Program-made: the position numbers and the translations under genes
DNA from: an uncultured Mycoplasmatota bacterium
Lineage (GTDB): Bacteria > Bacillota_I > Bacilli_A > Mycoplasmatales > Mycoplasmoidaceae
Assembly (NCBI GenBank): GCA_949517355.1
Contig: CATDIL010000003.1
Span: 1 to 64,000 of the forward strand
DNA length: 64,000 nucleotides
Reading direction: 5' to 3'
Shown here: positions 40,829 through 50,569 of the stretch, one piece after another
Layout of the letters: every line of letters begins with the position of its first letter
Numbering within the stretch: the first letter of the stretch is position 1
Notes under the pieces: model-generated
The model's database searches: none
The model's input: the letters and a program-made list of their open reading frames with translations, nothing else
What the model was told of the DNA's origin: nothing

Positions 40829-41188
40829 ATGTCTTTTATAAATAAAAAAGGAAAAACTTCTGCTTGAAGACAAATGGTAATTAGACAACAAGTAAGTGAT
40901 GTATTCGCTTATGGTCAAATTACTACTACAATCACTAAAGCAAAAGAAACTCAAAAACATGTTGACCGTTGTGTCACATTAGGCAAGAAAAACACATTAG
41001 CATCAAAACGTGAGTTAAGAAGTATCTTACTTCCTAACAAAGAAAAGTCTGTTGATCAATTAGTTAAAATCATCGAAGACTATGCTAAGAAACAAGCTAA
41101 TCGTAATGGTGGATACACTCGTGTTCTTAAATTAGGTAAAAGAGCAGGAGACAACACTGAAGAAGCAATTCTTGCTTTGGTAAAATAG
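40829..41188 (+). CDS. rplQ: 50S ribosomal protein L17
   Basis: 119 aa; the first 15 residues are recovered with TGA as Trp (GKTSAWRQMVIRQQ). Ends NRNGGYTRVLKLGKRAGDNTEEAILALVK. Last gene of the supercluster. Confidence 0.96.
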
Positions 41189-41207
41189 TTTCACAAACTA
41201 AAAAAAG

Positions 41208-41239
41208 AAAGTTCATAAGAATCTATGAACTTTTTTAAT
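41208..41239. terminator. Bidirectional terminator
   Basis: AAAGTTCATA/TATGAACTTT 10-bp stem with T-runs on both sides; ends rplQ and, on the other strand, the surface protein gene. Confidence 0.88.
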
Positions 41240-43520
41240 AAGAACTACGTTTCATACAATCTTTACGGTAGCAATATAAACCTAAGAATAAAATTAAGAC
41301 ACCTATGCCTACAATGGTTAACAATCAATATTTATTTAATGATTCTGACGAATTGAATTTGTATTCAAAGTTAAGTGCAACATCTTGTTCTGAGAAATGA
41401 TCAGTATAGTAAATTTGAGCCTTTAATATATTTTTTGAATCATTAGGAGTTAGTTTTATATCTAATTTATTAAGACTAGTAAAGTCTATAGAAGTATTTA
41501 TAAAATTATTAATGAATATATCTTTAGTAATACTACTTGGTTTATATTTACTTAATGATTTAGATAGTTTATTATTTTGTTTAATATAGTATGGTTCTAA
41601 ATTTTTTATTTCAAAATTAATATCTTTTAATGAATCATAAAAATCAGGATTATCACTTTTGCACAATTTAATATTAGCAATTCCTTTCTCTTCATTTTTG
41701 TAATCAATTGAGAAATTTGAGCAATTCACAATGTTAGGATCGAAGTTATTAGCATCAAGAATATGCTTTATTTTGCTTTCATCTAGTTGAGGAGTATAAA
41801 TCATTGACTCAAACAAATTCGCGTCAAATTGAACGTGTTTAATGTTAGGCTTTTTCATACCACCATAAATAATTTGTTTATTGTTATCGTTAATATTTAA
41901 ATCAATCATGATCCTTCCGTTTATCTCATCACGCGTAATCTTATACATTGATGAATCTAAAACACTTCCCTTTAATTTATCATTGTAATTGTCAGTGACA
42001 TTTACAAATTTGTCCAAGACTTCATTGTCAGTTAAATCATACGGATAGTCTTTTGCTAACTCTTCTGGATAATAAGAAATAAATGAAGCATCTTTAATGA
42101 ATGGTTTTGACAATATATAAGAGTTATTTTTATTTTCAATAAAACTACTACAAACGCTAATAGTGTCTTTTTGATCTGGACCTACATAATTGTTAACATC
42201 TGAATATTCATTTTCAATTAGTTTATCTAATTTGAATTCATAATTTCCATCAATATTTTTTATTAAATTAATTTTCTTTCCTTCTTTTAATTCTTTGTTT
42301 GAAATATTTGTTATTTCTTTTTTATATTTTTGTGGATTTTCTTTGGTAGGAATTTCATATTCTAATTTAATAGAAGTAAAGTCTTGCAAATACTTGCAAG
42401 TTTCATATGGGTTGGAATCAACATCAAGATGATATTTTTCTAATAAATCATATTCATTAGAAACATGTTTATTAATATATGTTTGCATTTGTTCAATGTT
42501 ATCACAGTTAATTACGTTAGTGAATATATCTTTAAAATTGTCATAACCAATTTTGTATTGATTGATTCCATCAATCATAGCTTGTTTAACATTACCAGAA
42601 TATTGAGTTCAATCAATTTGATTGAATCATTTATTTCTAATTTCTAGTTTCTTAGATATATCAATAAACTCATTATTTAATTTAATAGTAATTGTTCCAT
42701 TACTATAGTTTGGTTCACAAATACAAATTAGATCAGAGATATCATATCTATTTATCTTAGGGGTATCATTCTGAGCGTTTAACAAAGATAAATTATCTTT
42801 AGTTTTTTGTCCAGTTAATGATCATAAAAACCTTGTGACATAATTATGAAAAACATAAATATATTGACATTCTTTTAATTTACTATATGGAATTCCAAAG
42901 AAATCAAAATTTTTATTATTAAAATTTTTATTAAATCCAACGTTAAGATTAACATCTTTTGCACTTTGAAATTCATATGCTTTATTGCTTCCGTATTGGA
43001 AAACAACTTTACCGTTAATAGAATGATATCCTACATTGTGAGGCCAAACTTCTGTATTTTTTAAATACAGATTTGTGTCATCAACACCTCATTTAATGTT
43101 GTTGACAGATTTAACTTCTAAATAATCTTTGTATGGAAGTGACCAGTCTTGAACTCTTTTATCTTTATCATAATTTAAATTACCAAATTTAAATGAACCA
43201 GTATTTTCTGATAAATCTGGTTTAGTTGTTTGAGTTATTGACTTTATAACATAATCTCCATTTAATTCATCTAAATAGTCAGATGCAAACATTCTTTTAA
43301 ATGTTTGTTTAAATTCAATATTATGATCAATCACTCCATATACTCCTACATCTCAACCGATCCCATGTCATGCATTAATTTGTGTAGCAGAACTATGACA
43401 TATTTGATCAGTAGGGTTTTGTTCATCTTGATTCAAGACTAAACTAGTATTGTTATTTAAAACTGGTTGTGGTATCGAACCTATAAGTGGTAAAACAGAA
43501 AAAAGTGCTTTTATTTTCAT
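41235..43520 (-). CDS. Large single-pass surface protein, unknown
   Basis: 761 aa, continuous with TGA as Trp. Starts MKIKALFSVLPLIGS, a short signal-peptide-like stretch without a lipobox Cys, followed by a long Asn/Asp/Tyr-rich extracellular region, then one helix WLLTIVGIGVLILFLGLYCY and a basic tail RKDCMKRSSY. This predicts a type I membrane protein with a large exposed domain. AAAGGA sits 6-7 nt before ATG 43520; an in-frame ATG at 43535 overlaps that site. No family recognised. Monocistronic, divergent from tRNA-Arg. Confidence 0.78.
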
Positions 43521-43705
43521 TATTTGTCCTTTCATATATATACCTATGCTTTAAAGAGGCTATTTTTGTAAAAAATTTTTTTGACTTGTTCAAAAACTCT
43601 TGTATTTCCAAGCAAATATGAATAAAAAAATTTTTTGGAATTTTCTAATTTAAAATTAAAATTATTAAATTTTAAGGTGTTAAGTTTTCAATACGGTTTC
43701 TACAC

Positions 43706-43711
43706 TATAAT
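43706..43711 (+). promoter_or_regulatory. tRNA-Arg -10 box
   Basis: TATAAT ends 10 nt before the mature tRNA 5' end. Confidence 0.55.
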
Positions 43712-43721
43712 TAATTTACTT

Positions 43722-43798
43722 GCACCTATAGCTCAGCTGGATAGAGCACAAGTTTCCTAAACCTGGGGTCGAAGGTTCGAATCCCTCTAGGTGCGCCA
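43722..43798 (+). tRNA. tRNA-Arg (anticodon CCU)
   Basis: 77 nt with encoded CCA; acceptor GCACCTA/TAGGTGC, anticodon loop TTCCTAA. Both the anticodon stem (CAAGT/ACCTG) and the T stem (GAAGG/CCCTC) contain an A-C mismatch at the third pair. Reads AGG. Confidence 0.92.
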
Positions 43799-43814
43799 TA
43801 TAAAATTAATTAGA

Positions 43815-43843
43815 AGTCTTTATCAAATGATAAAGGCTTTTTT
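43815..43843 (+). terminator. Rho-independent terminator after tRNA-Arg
   Basis: AGTCTTTATC/GATAAAGGCT stem with one T-G pair, AAAT loop and a T-run. Confidence 0.82.
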
Positions 43844-43848
43844 ATTAC

Positions 43849-43854
43849 TATAAT
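43849..43854 (+). promoter_or_regulatory. -10 box, leaderless
   Basis: TATAAT ends 8 nt before the ATG at 43863. Confidence 0.6.
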
Positions 43855-43862
43855 TTTTATAT

Positions 43863-44411
43863 ATGAGCAAGAAGTTTGTTGAAAACAAGAAATATGGTTA
43901 TATAGCAGGAGCAATGTTTAGTGAAGCTGAAATTGCACAACGTAAAAAAGAAGGTAAACAATTGAATACAAAGACTGATATCAATTGGTATAACCCAATT
44001 GAAGCACCTTTTAATGATAAATCTACTTTGCCTTCTGCATCAGATATTTTCTGAGGAGACACTAAAGAAGTATTAAAAAGTGAGTATGTTATTGCTGATT
44101 TAAGCAATATGGATCCAGGATTATGTTATGAATTAGGGATTGCTTGAGCTGTTAACTATATTAGAGATATTCTTAAAAGAAACAATAAACAAGCTGCAGA
44201 TTTATTAGAAAAATATAGAATTAGAAGTAAAAAAATAATTGCTGTTGCAAGTGACATTAGACAAAAAACAGCTAATAAATATGAAGACTATTTAGTTCCT
44301 TATGGACTAAACCAATATGTTGTTGGTGGAATATTAGACCAAGGGAAAATTGTTCATTCATTTAAAGAAGCATTAGAAATACTAATGAATGAAAAACCAG
44401 CTAAAAAATAA
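43863..44411 (+). CDS. ntd: Nucleoside 2-deoxyribosyltransferase
   Basis: Exchanges bases between deoxynucleosides in nucleotide salvage, 182 aa. GYIAGAMFSEAE forms the substrate loop and the nucleophile is E90 in DPGLCYELGIAW, preceded by VIADLSNMD. One TGA is Trp (IFWGDT). The 3' end overlaps prmC on the other strand by 11 bp. Confidence 0.88.
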
Positions 44412-45261
44412 TTTCTTTATTTGAATTTCAAATAAATAAGCTTCTTCATTTGCTAGAATAATCTTTTAGGAACTGGTAATGGAGATTTTTATTTTTTAAA
44501 TAAGACTCTAATATATCTTTTTGAGTAGAAGAAATTTCAAAAGCCATTAAGAAATTATTTTTATTATTTATTAATTTCTCATAGTTATCTATTACTTTGT
44601 AATAGAATTCGTTAGGATCATCAGAGTTGATGAAACTAATTCTATTTTCATATTTAGTCATAGTCTCATCTAATTCATTTAATGCTACATAAGGCGGATT
44701 CATGACGATGACATCAAACTTTAATTTATTATTAATGATCGAGTCATAGTAATCTCCATTAATAACATTAATGGATAGATTATGTTTTTGAGAATTATGT
44801 AATGTATTCACACATGCTATTTCATTAATATCAACCGCAAAAACATTTGCATTATTAAATTTTGATTTTAAATAAACTGCTATATTACCAGTTCCGCAAC
44901 ATAAATCGACCAAATTAAACTTGTCTTGTTTAGAAAATATTTGGTTAATTATTTTTTCTGTATTGATACACAATAGTTCTGTTTCATTTCTAGGAACTAA
45001 TATTCCGTCATATATGTCTAGATCTAAATTAATAAATTTAGTTTTTTTGATAATATGACCTAATGGTTTTTTATCTACAAAATATTGATTTGTAAACAAA
45101 ATTAATGTTGCAAAATCAAAATCAATTTCATCGTTTCTTTTATTTATAAAATCTTCTTTAGATTTTACAGATTTTGATAAATAAAAAACAAGTTCATAAA
45201 TAACTAAATCATTATTAGAATATTTACTTTTAATTTCATTAAAAGCCTGAAAGAATGTCAT
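44401..45261 (-). CDS. prmC: Release factor glutamine methyltransferase
   Basis: Methylates the GGQ glutamine of RF1, 286 aa. NPPY is at 188-191 and the SAM loop is VDLCCGTGNIA. Reading TGA 44448-44446 as Trp extends the protein to TAG with KDYSSKWRSLFIWN, which matches the usual C-terminal KDL-G-R-R-V block, so the shorter version is wrong. Starts 1 nt after prfA, the classic prfA-prmC pair. Confidence 0.93.
44416..44436. repeat. Inverted repeat in the ntd/prmC convergent overlap
   Basis: TTTATTTG/CAAATAAA with a 5-nt loop, inside the prmC 3' end and just past ntd. It could weakly terminate ntd; there is no T-run. Confidence 0.35.
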
Positions 45262-45262
45262 C

Positions 45263-46342
45263 TTAGATTTTTAATTCTGTCATTAGACGAGTTTGTTCAT
45301 CTGCAATTAATTGATCAATAATTTCATCTAAGTTACCTTGCATGATTTGATCTAACTTATTTAAAGTTAATCCAATTCTATGATCGGTAATTCTGTTTTG
45401 TGGATAATTGTATGTTCTAATTTTTTCAGAACGATCTCCAGTTCCTACTTGAGATTTTCTCATAGAAGAAATTTTTTCATTTCTTTCATCTTCTTGTTTT
45501 TGTCATAATTTAGCATATAACATTTTCATGCAAGTATCTCTATTTTCAAATTGAGATTTACCTTCTTGACAACTTACTACAACACCTGTTGGAATGTGTG
45601 TAATTCTAACTGCGGATTCAGTCCTGTTAACGTGTTGACCACCAGCTCCTGAAGCACGATAAGTGTCAATTCTTAAATCTGTAGGATTTATCTTAACATC
45701 TACTGCGTCAAATTCTGGCAAGACAGCAACAGTTATTGTAGAAGTATGAACTCTACCTTTTGATTCTGTAGTTGGTACACGTTGCACACGGTGCACGCCA
45801 GATTCAAATTTCATTTTTGAATAAACTTCTTCACCTGAAATGTTAAAGAAAATATAGTCATAACCACAAGAGTTTTGTGAAATATCCATGATCTTAACTT
45901 TTCATCCTTGTTTATCAGCATACCTTTTATACATATCAAAAACATCTGCTACAAAGATACCTGCTTCATCTCCACCAGCTCCTGGTCTCATTTCAACAAT
46001 AACATTCTTTTCATTGTTAGGATCAACTGGAAGTAATAAAATTTTTATTTCTTCTTCAAGTGTTGGTATTTTAGACTTGATTTCATCAAGTTCTAATTTA
46101 GCTAATTCTACTAAATCTTTATCTGTTTCAGATGAAACTATTTTTTCATCTTGAATACCATTGTCAATTAATCTTTTGTATTCGTTAAACTTTTCATAAA
46201 TAGGAGTAGTGTGTTTAATTTGACGGTTAATGTCAGTTAATTGACTAACAGGAAGATTTGCAGATTCTAACTTTTGGTTTAGTTCTACAAATTTTTTAGC
46301 TATTGATTCTAGTGATTCAAATAATCGTTTGTTATATTCCAT
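45263..46342 (-). CDS. prfA: Peptide chain release factor 1
   Basis: Ends translation at UAA and UAG, 359 aa. GGQ motif in [19 protein letters not shown] and the anticodon-like region [18 protein letters not shown]. Two TGA codons are Trp. With UGA reassigned, RF1 alone is enough. AGAGGA precedes the ATG by 14 nt. Confidence 0.97.
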
Positions 46343-46370
46343 AATAAAATAAAAAATCCTCTAACACTAT

Positions 46371-46390
46371 ACAAATAGATAAATATCTAT
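46371..46390 (-). repeat. Hairpin in the rpmE-prfA gap
   Basis: AAATAGATA TT TATCTATTT perfect inverted repeat in the 80-bp space; could be an attenuator or RNA-processing stem between the two genes. Confidence 0.4.
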
Positions 46391-46422
46391 TTAATAATAG
46401 AGATAGAAGATTGCTAAAGGTG

Positions 46423-46734
46423 TTATTTTTCTACTGAGTTTAATTGGTCAAGCGAAATTGCATTTTTCTTGTTAGATGTTTTTCTAACTTTTGCTGCTTT
46501 AGTTTTCTTTGTTGTACTTGTAACTTTTCCAGCTTCAAATTTCTTAGAAAGTTTTTCAGCACGACCTTTAACTTTTTGATCAGACAATCCACCTTTATAA
46601 AAAGGGTGGCAATTAGAACAAACATCAAGAGTTACTAAGTCAGCTTTGTTAGTTGACAAAATAACAAACTCAGCTCCGCATGAAGCACATTTGAACTTAG
46701 TTGGCTTTAAATTTGGTTGAATCTTTTTGTTCAT
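46423..46734 (-). CDS. rpmE: 50S ribosomal protein L31
   Basis: 103 aa, zinc form with C16/C19 and C39/C42 (FKCASCGAEF, VCSNCHPFYKG). A Lys/Thr-rich tail of about 35 residues is added. Upstream of prfA, so possibly co-transcribed. Confidence 0.94.
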   Translation of the reverse strand: MNKKIQPNLKPTKFKCASCGAEFVILSTNKADLVTLDVCSNCHPFYKGGLSDQKVKGRAEKLSKKFEAGKVTSTTKKTKAAKVRKTSNKKNAISLDQLNSVEK

Positions 46735-46744
46735 ATAGAAATAT

Positions 46745-46750
46745 ATTATA
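46745..46750 (-). promoter_or_regulatory. rpmE -10 box, short leader
   Basis: TATAAT on the minus strand ends 10 nt before the rpmE ATG. Confidence 0.55.
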
Positions 46751-46768
46751 TTAAATATTGGAAATGTG

Positions 46769-46774
46769 TATAAT
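46769..46774 (+). promoter_or_regulatory. def -10 box
   Basis: TATAAT with an upstream TG (extended -10), 41 nt before the def ATG. Confidence 0.45.
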
Positions 46775-46815
46775 ATTTATGCAATTATCTTAATATTTAA
46801 TTTTAATATTAATAC

Positions 46816-47364
46816 ATGGAACCTAAACAATCTTGAATATTACCTGATTCAAATAAAGTTTTAAGAAGTATTTGTTCAAATTTAGAGTTACCTCTAAAAG
46901 AACACGATCTTTCTTATGTTAACAAGATGACAGATTACATTGATGCTTGCTACAATAACGATGAAGAAAAGTATTGTATTCGTCCAGGTATTGCAATAGC
47001 TGGACCACAAGTTGGATTAACAAAAAGAGTCATATATGTTAATTTTGATTTTGGTAATGAACATTATCAATATTTATTGGCTAATCCTCAAATTGTTTCG
47101 CGTTCATTAGGAATTGTATATTTATCAAATGGTGAAGGATGTTTAAGTGTAGAACAAGAACACGAAGGAATTGTTCCAAGAAATAAAAAGATAGTTGTTA
47201 AAGCATATGATTTATTAAATAATAAACCAATCATTATTAATGCAGATGGAGTGTTGTCAATTTGTTTACAACATGAAATTGACCATCTTGATGGTGTGTT
47301 ATATTATGATCATATAAATAAAAACGATAAATATCACGTTGAACCAAACTGAATTAAAATATAG
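46816..47364 (+). CDS. def: Peptide deformylase
   Basis: Removes the formyl group from new proteins, 182 aa. Motif 1 GIAIAGPQVGL, motif 2 EGCLS with C109 and motif 3 HEIDH with H153, E154 and H157. ATG 46816 adds 37 residues before the first in-frame Met seen without Trp-TGA and supplies the usual N-terminal helix. Both TGA codons are Trp. Confidence 0.95.
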
Positions 47365-47373
47365 GAGAACAAT

Positions 47374-49056
47374 ATGGAAAATAAAAAATCACCCACATAT
47401 ATATTTGCATTAGGTGGAGTAGAAGAAATCGGTAAAAATATGTACGTAGTTGAACATGAAGATGAAATCTTCATTATTGATTGCGGTATCAAGTTTGCTG
47501 ATAGTAATAGTTTATTAGGAGTGGATTCAATTATTTGTCCTTTTGACTATTTAGTAAAAAATAAAAATAAAGTAAAAGGTCTAATTGTGACTCATGCTCA
47601 CGAAGACCACATTGGTGGTATTCCTTATTTATTGAAGTCAATTAGCATTCCTAAAATTTATGCTGCTAAGTTAACTGCAGGAATTATCAAGAAGAAATTA
47701 AAAGAACATAAAGATCTTCAAAATTTTGCTTTTGAAAATATTGATGACTTTAAAGTATTAAAAACTAAACATTTTTTAATCGAGTTTTTTAGAGTGTGTC
47801 ACTCTATCCCTGATGCTTTTGGTATTTATTTTGAAACACCAAATGGCAAAATAGTTTCTACTGGTGACTTTAGATTTGATTTTTCTACCCAAGGAGATGA
47901 ATCGGATATTACTAAGATGGCTGACTTAGGTAGAAGAGGAATTGATGTTTTATTGTGTGAATCTACTAACGCGGAAACTCAAGGTTTTTCTACAAGTGAA
48001 CGATACATTATTAATGAAATTAAAAAAATTATTGATAATGCAAAAGGAAGAGTATTTGTTTCTACATTTGCTTCTAACTTAGGAAGAATTGAAGAAATTA
48101 TTGAAATTGCTATTAAAAATAATAGAAAAATTTGTTTAATAGGAAGAAGTATGGTGACTAATATTTCAACTTCAATTGAAGTTGGTTTCTTAAATGTTAG
48201 TGATGATTGATTTATTGAAACTCGTGAAATTAATGAATATCCAGATAATGAAGTTTTGGTTTTATGTACAGGTAGTCAAGGAGAAGAAATGGCTGCATTA
48301 AACCAAATGGCTATGGGTAAACATGCTTGAATTACATTCAAACCAACTGATTTGCTAATCATGTCATCTAATCCAATTCCTGGTAACTATGAAAGTGTAG
48401 AAAGATTGTTAAACAAACTTTCTAGAAAGAACATTACTATTATTACAAATAGAGCTGAAACTAAGTTGCATGCTTCAGGACACGCCACAGAAACTGAACA
48501 ACAATTAATGTTTAAATTAATTAACCCATTGTATTTAATTCCAATTCATGGTGAATATAAGATGCTAAAAGCATTAAGAAAAAACGCAGCAGCTGCTGGT
48601 ATTAAACCAGACAATGTAATTCAGGTAGTAAATGGTCAAAAAATTGAGTTGCTTGATCATGTAGCAACTGCTACTGAAGAATTTATAGATATTTATGATG
48701 TCTATGTTGATGGTAATAATGTCAACAGCGATTCTGATGGGTTGTTAAAATGTAGAAAAACATTATCACAATATGGTGTTTTTAATATTACACTATTAAT
48801 TGATAAGAAAAACAAAAAGATTATTGAAAATCCAGTTGTTTCTACACGAGGATGTATATATGCAAAAGCACACTATGGTTTAATGACTAAGATTTCTTAT
48901 TCAATTAAATCAAGTATTGAAGAAGCAATGCAAAAATCAAATAATCCAATTGAAAATGCAGAGATTAGGAAGATTTGTGAAGTTGTAGCTTCAAGTTTTA
49001 TTTGAAAACATAAACGTAAAAAACCGTTAATTAGAACTACTATTTTTGAAAGATAA
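47374..49056 (+). CDS. rnjA: Ribonuclease J
   Basis: Metallo-beta-lactamase/beta-CASP nuclease with 5'-3' exo- and endonuclease activity on RNA, 560 aa. Zinc ligands H74, H76, D78 and H79 in [10 protein letters not shown], later STGDFRFDF, and the beta-CASP GxSH-like HASGHA. TGA codons are Trp. AGGAG before ATG, 9 nt after def. Confidence 0.95.
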
Positions 49057-49113
49057 TTTTTGTCTTATAAATAAAAATGTAAAGCATTCTTTTTTATTGT
49101 TTGTTAAAAAAAA

Positions 49114-49119
49114 TATAAT
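49114..49119 (+). promoter_or_regulatory. -10 box of frameshifted lipoprotein gene
   Basis: TATAAT ends 17 nt before ATG 49137, so the promoter seems intact. Confidence 0.5.
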
Positions 49120-49136
49120 TATTAATATAAAAAAAT

Positions 49137-50475
49137 ATGAACTCTAAAATAATTAAATTAATTACATTAATTTCTCTTGGGGGGGGTTATTAGTATCTCT
49201 TCCATTAGCCACTACAAGTTGTAGTTCTTCTGACAATTACCAACTAAGTTATTAATTGATAAAAGTTTAAATCCAATTAATGCTAATTTGGATAACGAGA
49301 TTACTCCAACAATTGATATATCAAGATTAATCAAAACAGATACAGGAGAATCTGTAAGTGGTGTAACTTTCATTTGCGAAGGGTTACCAAACGGATTATC
49401 AATTAATGAATCTACAGGGGTGATTTTAGGAACTCCAACACGTATTCAAGAATCAACTTCACATGAAATTAAATTTAGTTGTACATTAAAAGAAATACCA
49501 TTAGAAGGTTCAACAGAAATTAATATTCAAATTAATGGTCCACAATCTATTGTGTGTTCACAAATTGAAGACAAATCAATAGTTGTTAACGAATCTTTTT
49601 CTTTAGGTGTTGCTAATGTTAAAATGGTGTTTGATGGAGGGGTTGAAAAATCTATTTCTTCTGATGATGTTACATATGAACTATTGGATTCTGATGGACA
49701 ATCAGCAGCAAGTACATTGCCACAAGGTTTGTCATTTAATACAACTCAAGGGAAAATTTCTGGTACTGTAACTAGTTTAAATTATTATGCTCCTAAGACT
49801 TATAAAATAAAAATCATAGGATCAACACGTATTGGAAGTAAAGTCGGTTATTCAAATACTTTCACATTATCAATGGAAAATAATCCATTGCCTGACACCG
49901 TTTATGACATAGATGAAAATAATGTTTTATTAGGTTTTAAAGAAGGTGTTGATTTGTTTCAGTATGATGGTATATGTAATACAATGCAAATTCCTGTAAG
50001 AGTAACAAGTGTTGATCATAGTGCTTTTGAAAAAGATTTAGTATCATTAATTCCATCATTTATTACAAATTTAATTTTTGCTAATGGCTCTAATTGCTCT
50101 ACTATAGGACAGCTATCTTTTGCATACAATTCATCATTAACTTCTATCGATCTTTCACAAGCAACTAAATTAACTTTTATTGGTTCAACACCTGGTGGTG
50201 GTACTTTCAGCTGTTGTACTAAACTTATTTCTGTTAAGTTTCCAAGCAGTTTAAATAAAATCAATCAATATTGTTTTGCTCAATCTTCTAATTTAAGTAG
50301 TATTACATGAGATGCTTGAAAAGGGAATACTGAATTTGGTGTAGATCCATTTGATAGACTTCCTACTACAGGAATAGTTATAGTAACTAATCCAATAGAT
50401 GATGCACATAATAGTGCAGCATTACTTGCATATTTAAAAACTAAAGGTTTACCAACAGGTTGAACTATTGGTTAA
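49137..50475 (+). pseudogene. LRR/Ig-like lipoprotein gene with frameshifts in the signal region
   Basis: ATG 49137 opens MNSKIIKLITLISLGGG and hits TAG after a G8 tract. With nine G the frame continues LLVSLPLATTSCSSSDNYQ, a good lipoprotein signal with lipid-attachment Cys, but stops at TAA 49253. The remaining 400 residues are open in a third frame from 49225 to 50475: two putative-Ig modules (GLPNGLSINESTGVILGTPT, LPQGLSFNTTQGKISGTV) and BspA-type leucine-rich repeats (LTSIDLSQATKLTFIGS, LISVKFPSSLNKI). Two single-base changes would restore it. Likely surface adhesin, now off or broken. Confidence 0.72.
49179..49186 (+). repeat. G8 homopolymer in lipoprotein signal sequence
   Basis: Eight G in very AT-rich DNA, inside the signal peptide. 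The longest G-run I noticed in the window. Confidence 0.85.
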
Positions 50476-50486
50476 TTAAAATGTTA

Positions 50487-50504
50487 GTAAAAGTTTTATG
50501 CTCT
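50487..50504 (+). repeat. Short leuS-matching repeat
   Basis: AAAAGTTTTATGCTCTT just upstream of leuS matches 17 bases within leuS (50654-50670, encoding KFYAL). The other 70 bases before leuS hold only AT-rich DNA and its promoter. Confidence 0.6.
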
Positions 50505-50552
50505 TAATAGATTTTTCACTTTAAAATTTAATAGTTATTTCAATATTTAATT

Positions 50553-50558
50553 TATAAT
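50553..50558 (+). promoter_or_regulatory. leuS -10 box, short leader
   Basis: TATAAT ends 11 nt before the leuS ATG; leaves no room for a T-box. Confidence 0.6.
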
Positions 50559-50569
50559 TTTTAATTAAT

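Noticed and set aside
44446-45261. prmC ending at 44446 as a 271-aa protein.
   Set aside because: The terminal TGA is Trp and the next 15 residues match the conserved PrmC C-terminal block.
46927-47364. def starting at the ATG at 46927.
   Set aside because: The frame is open back to ATG 46816 with a Trp-TGA and supplies the usual N-terminal helix of deformylase.
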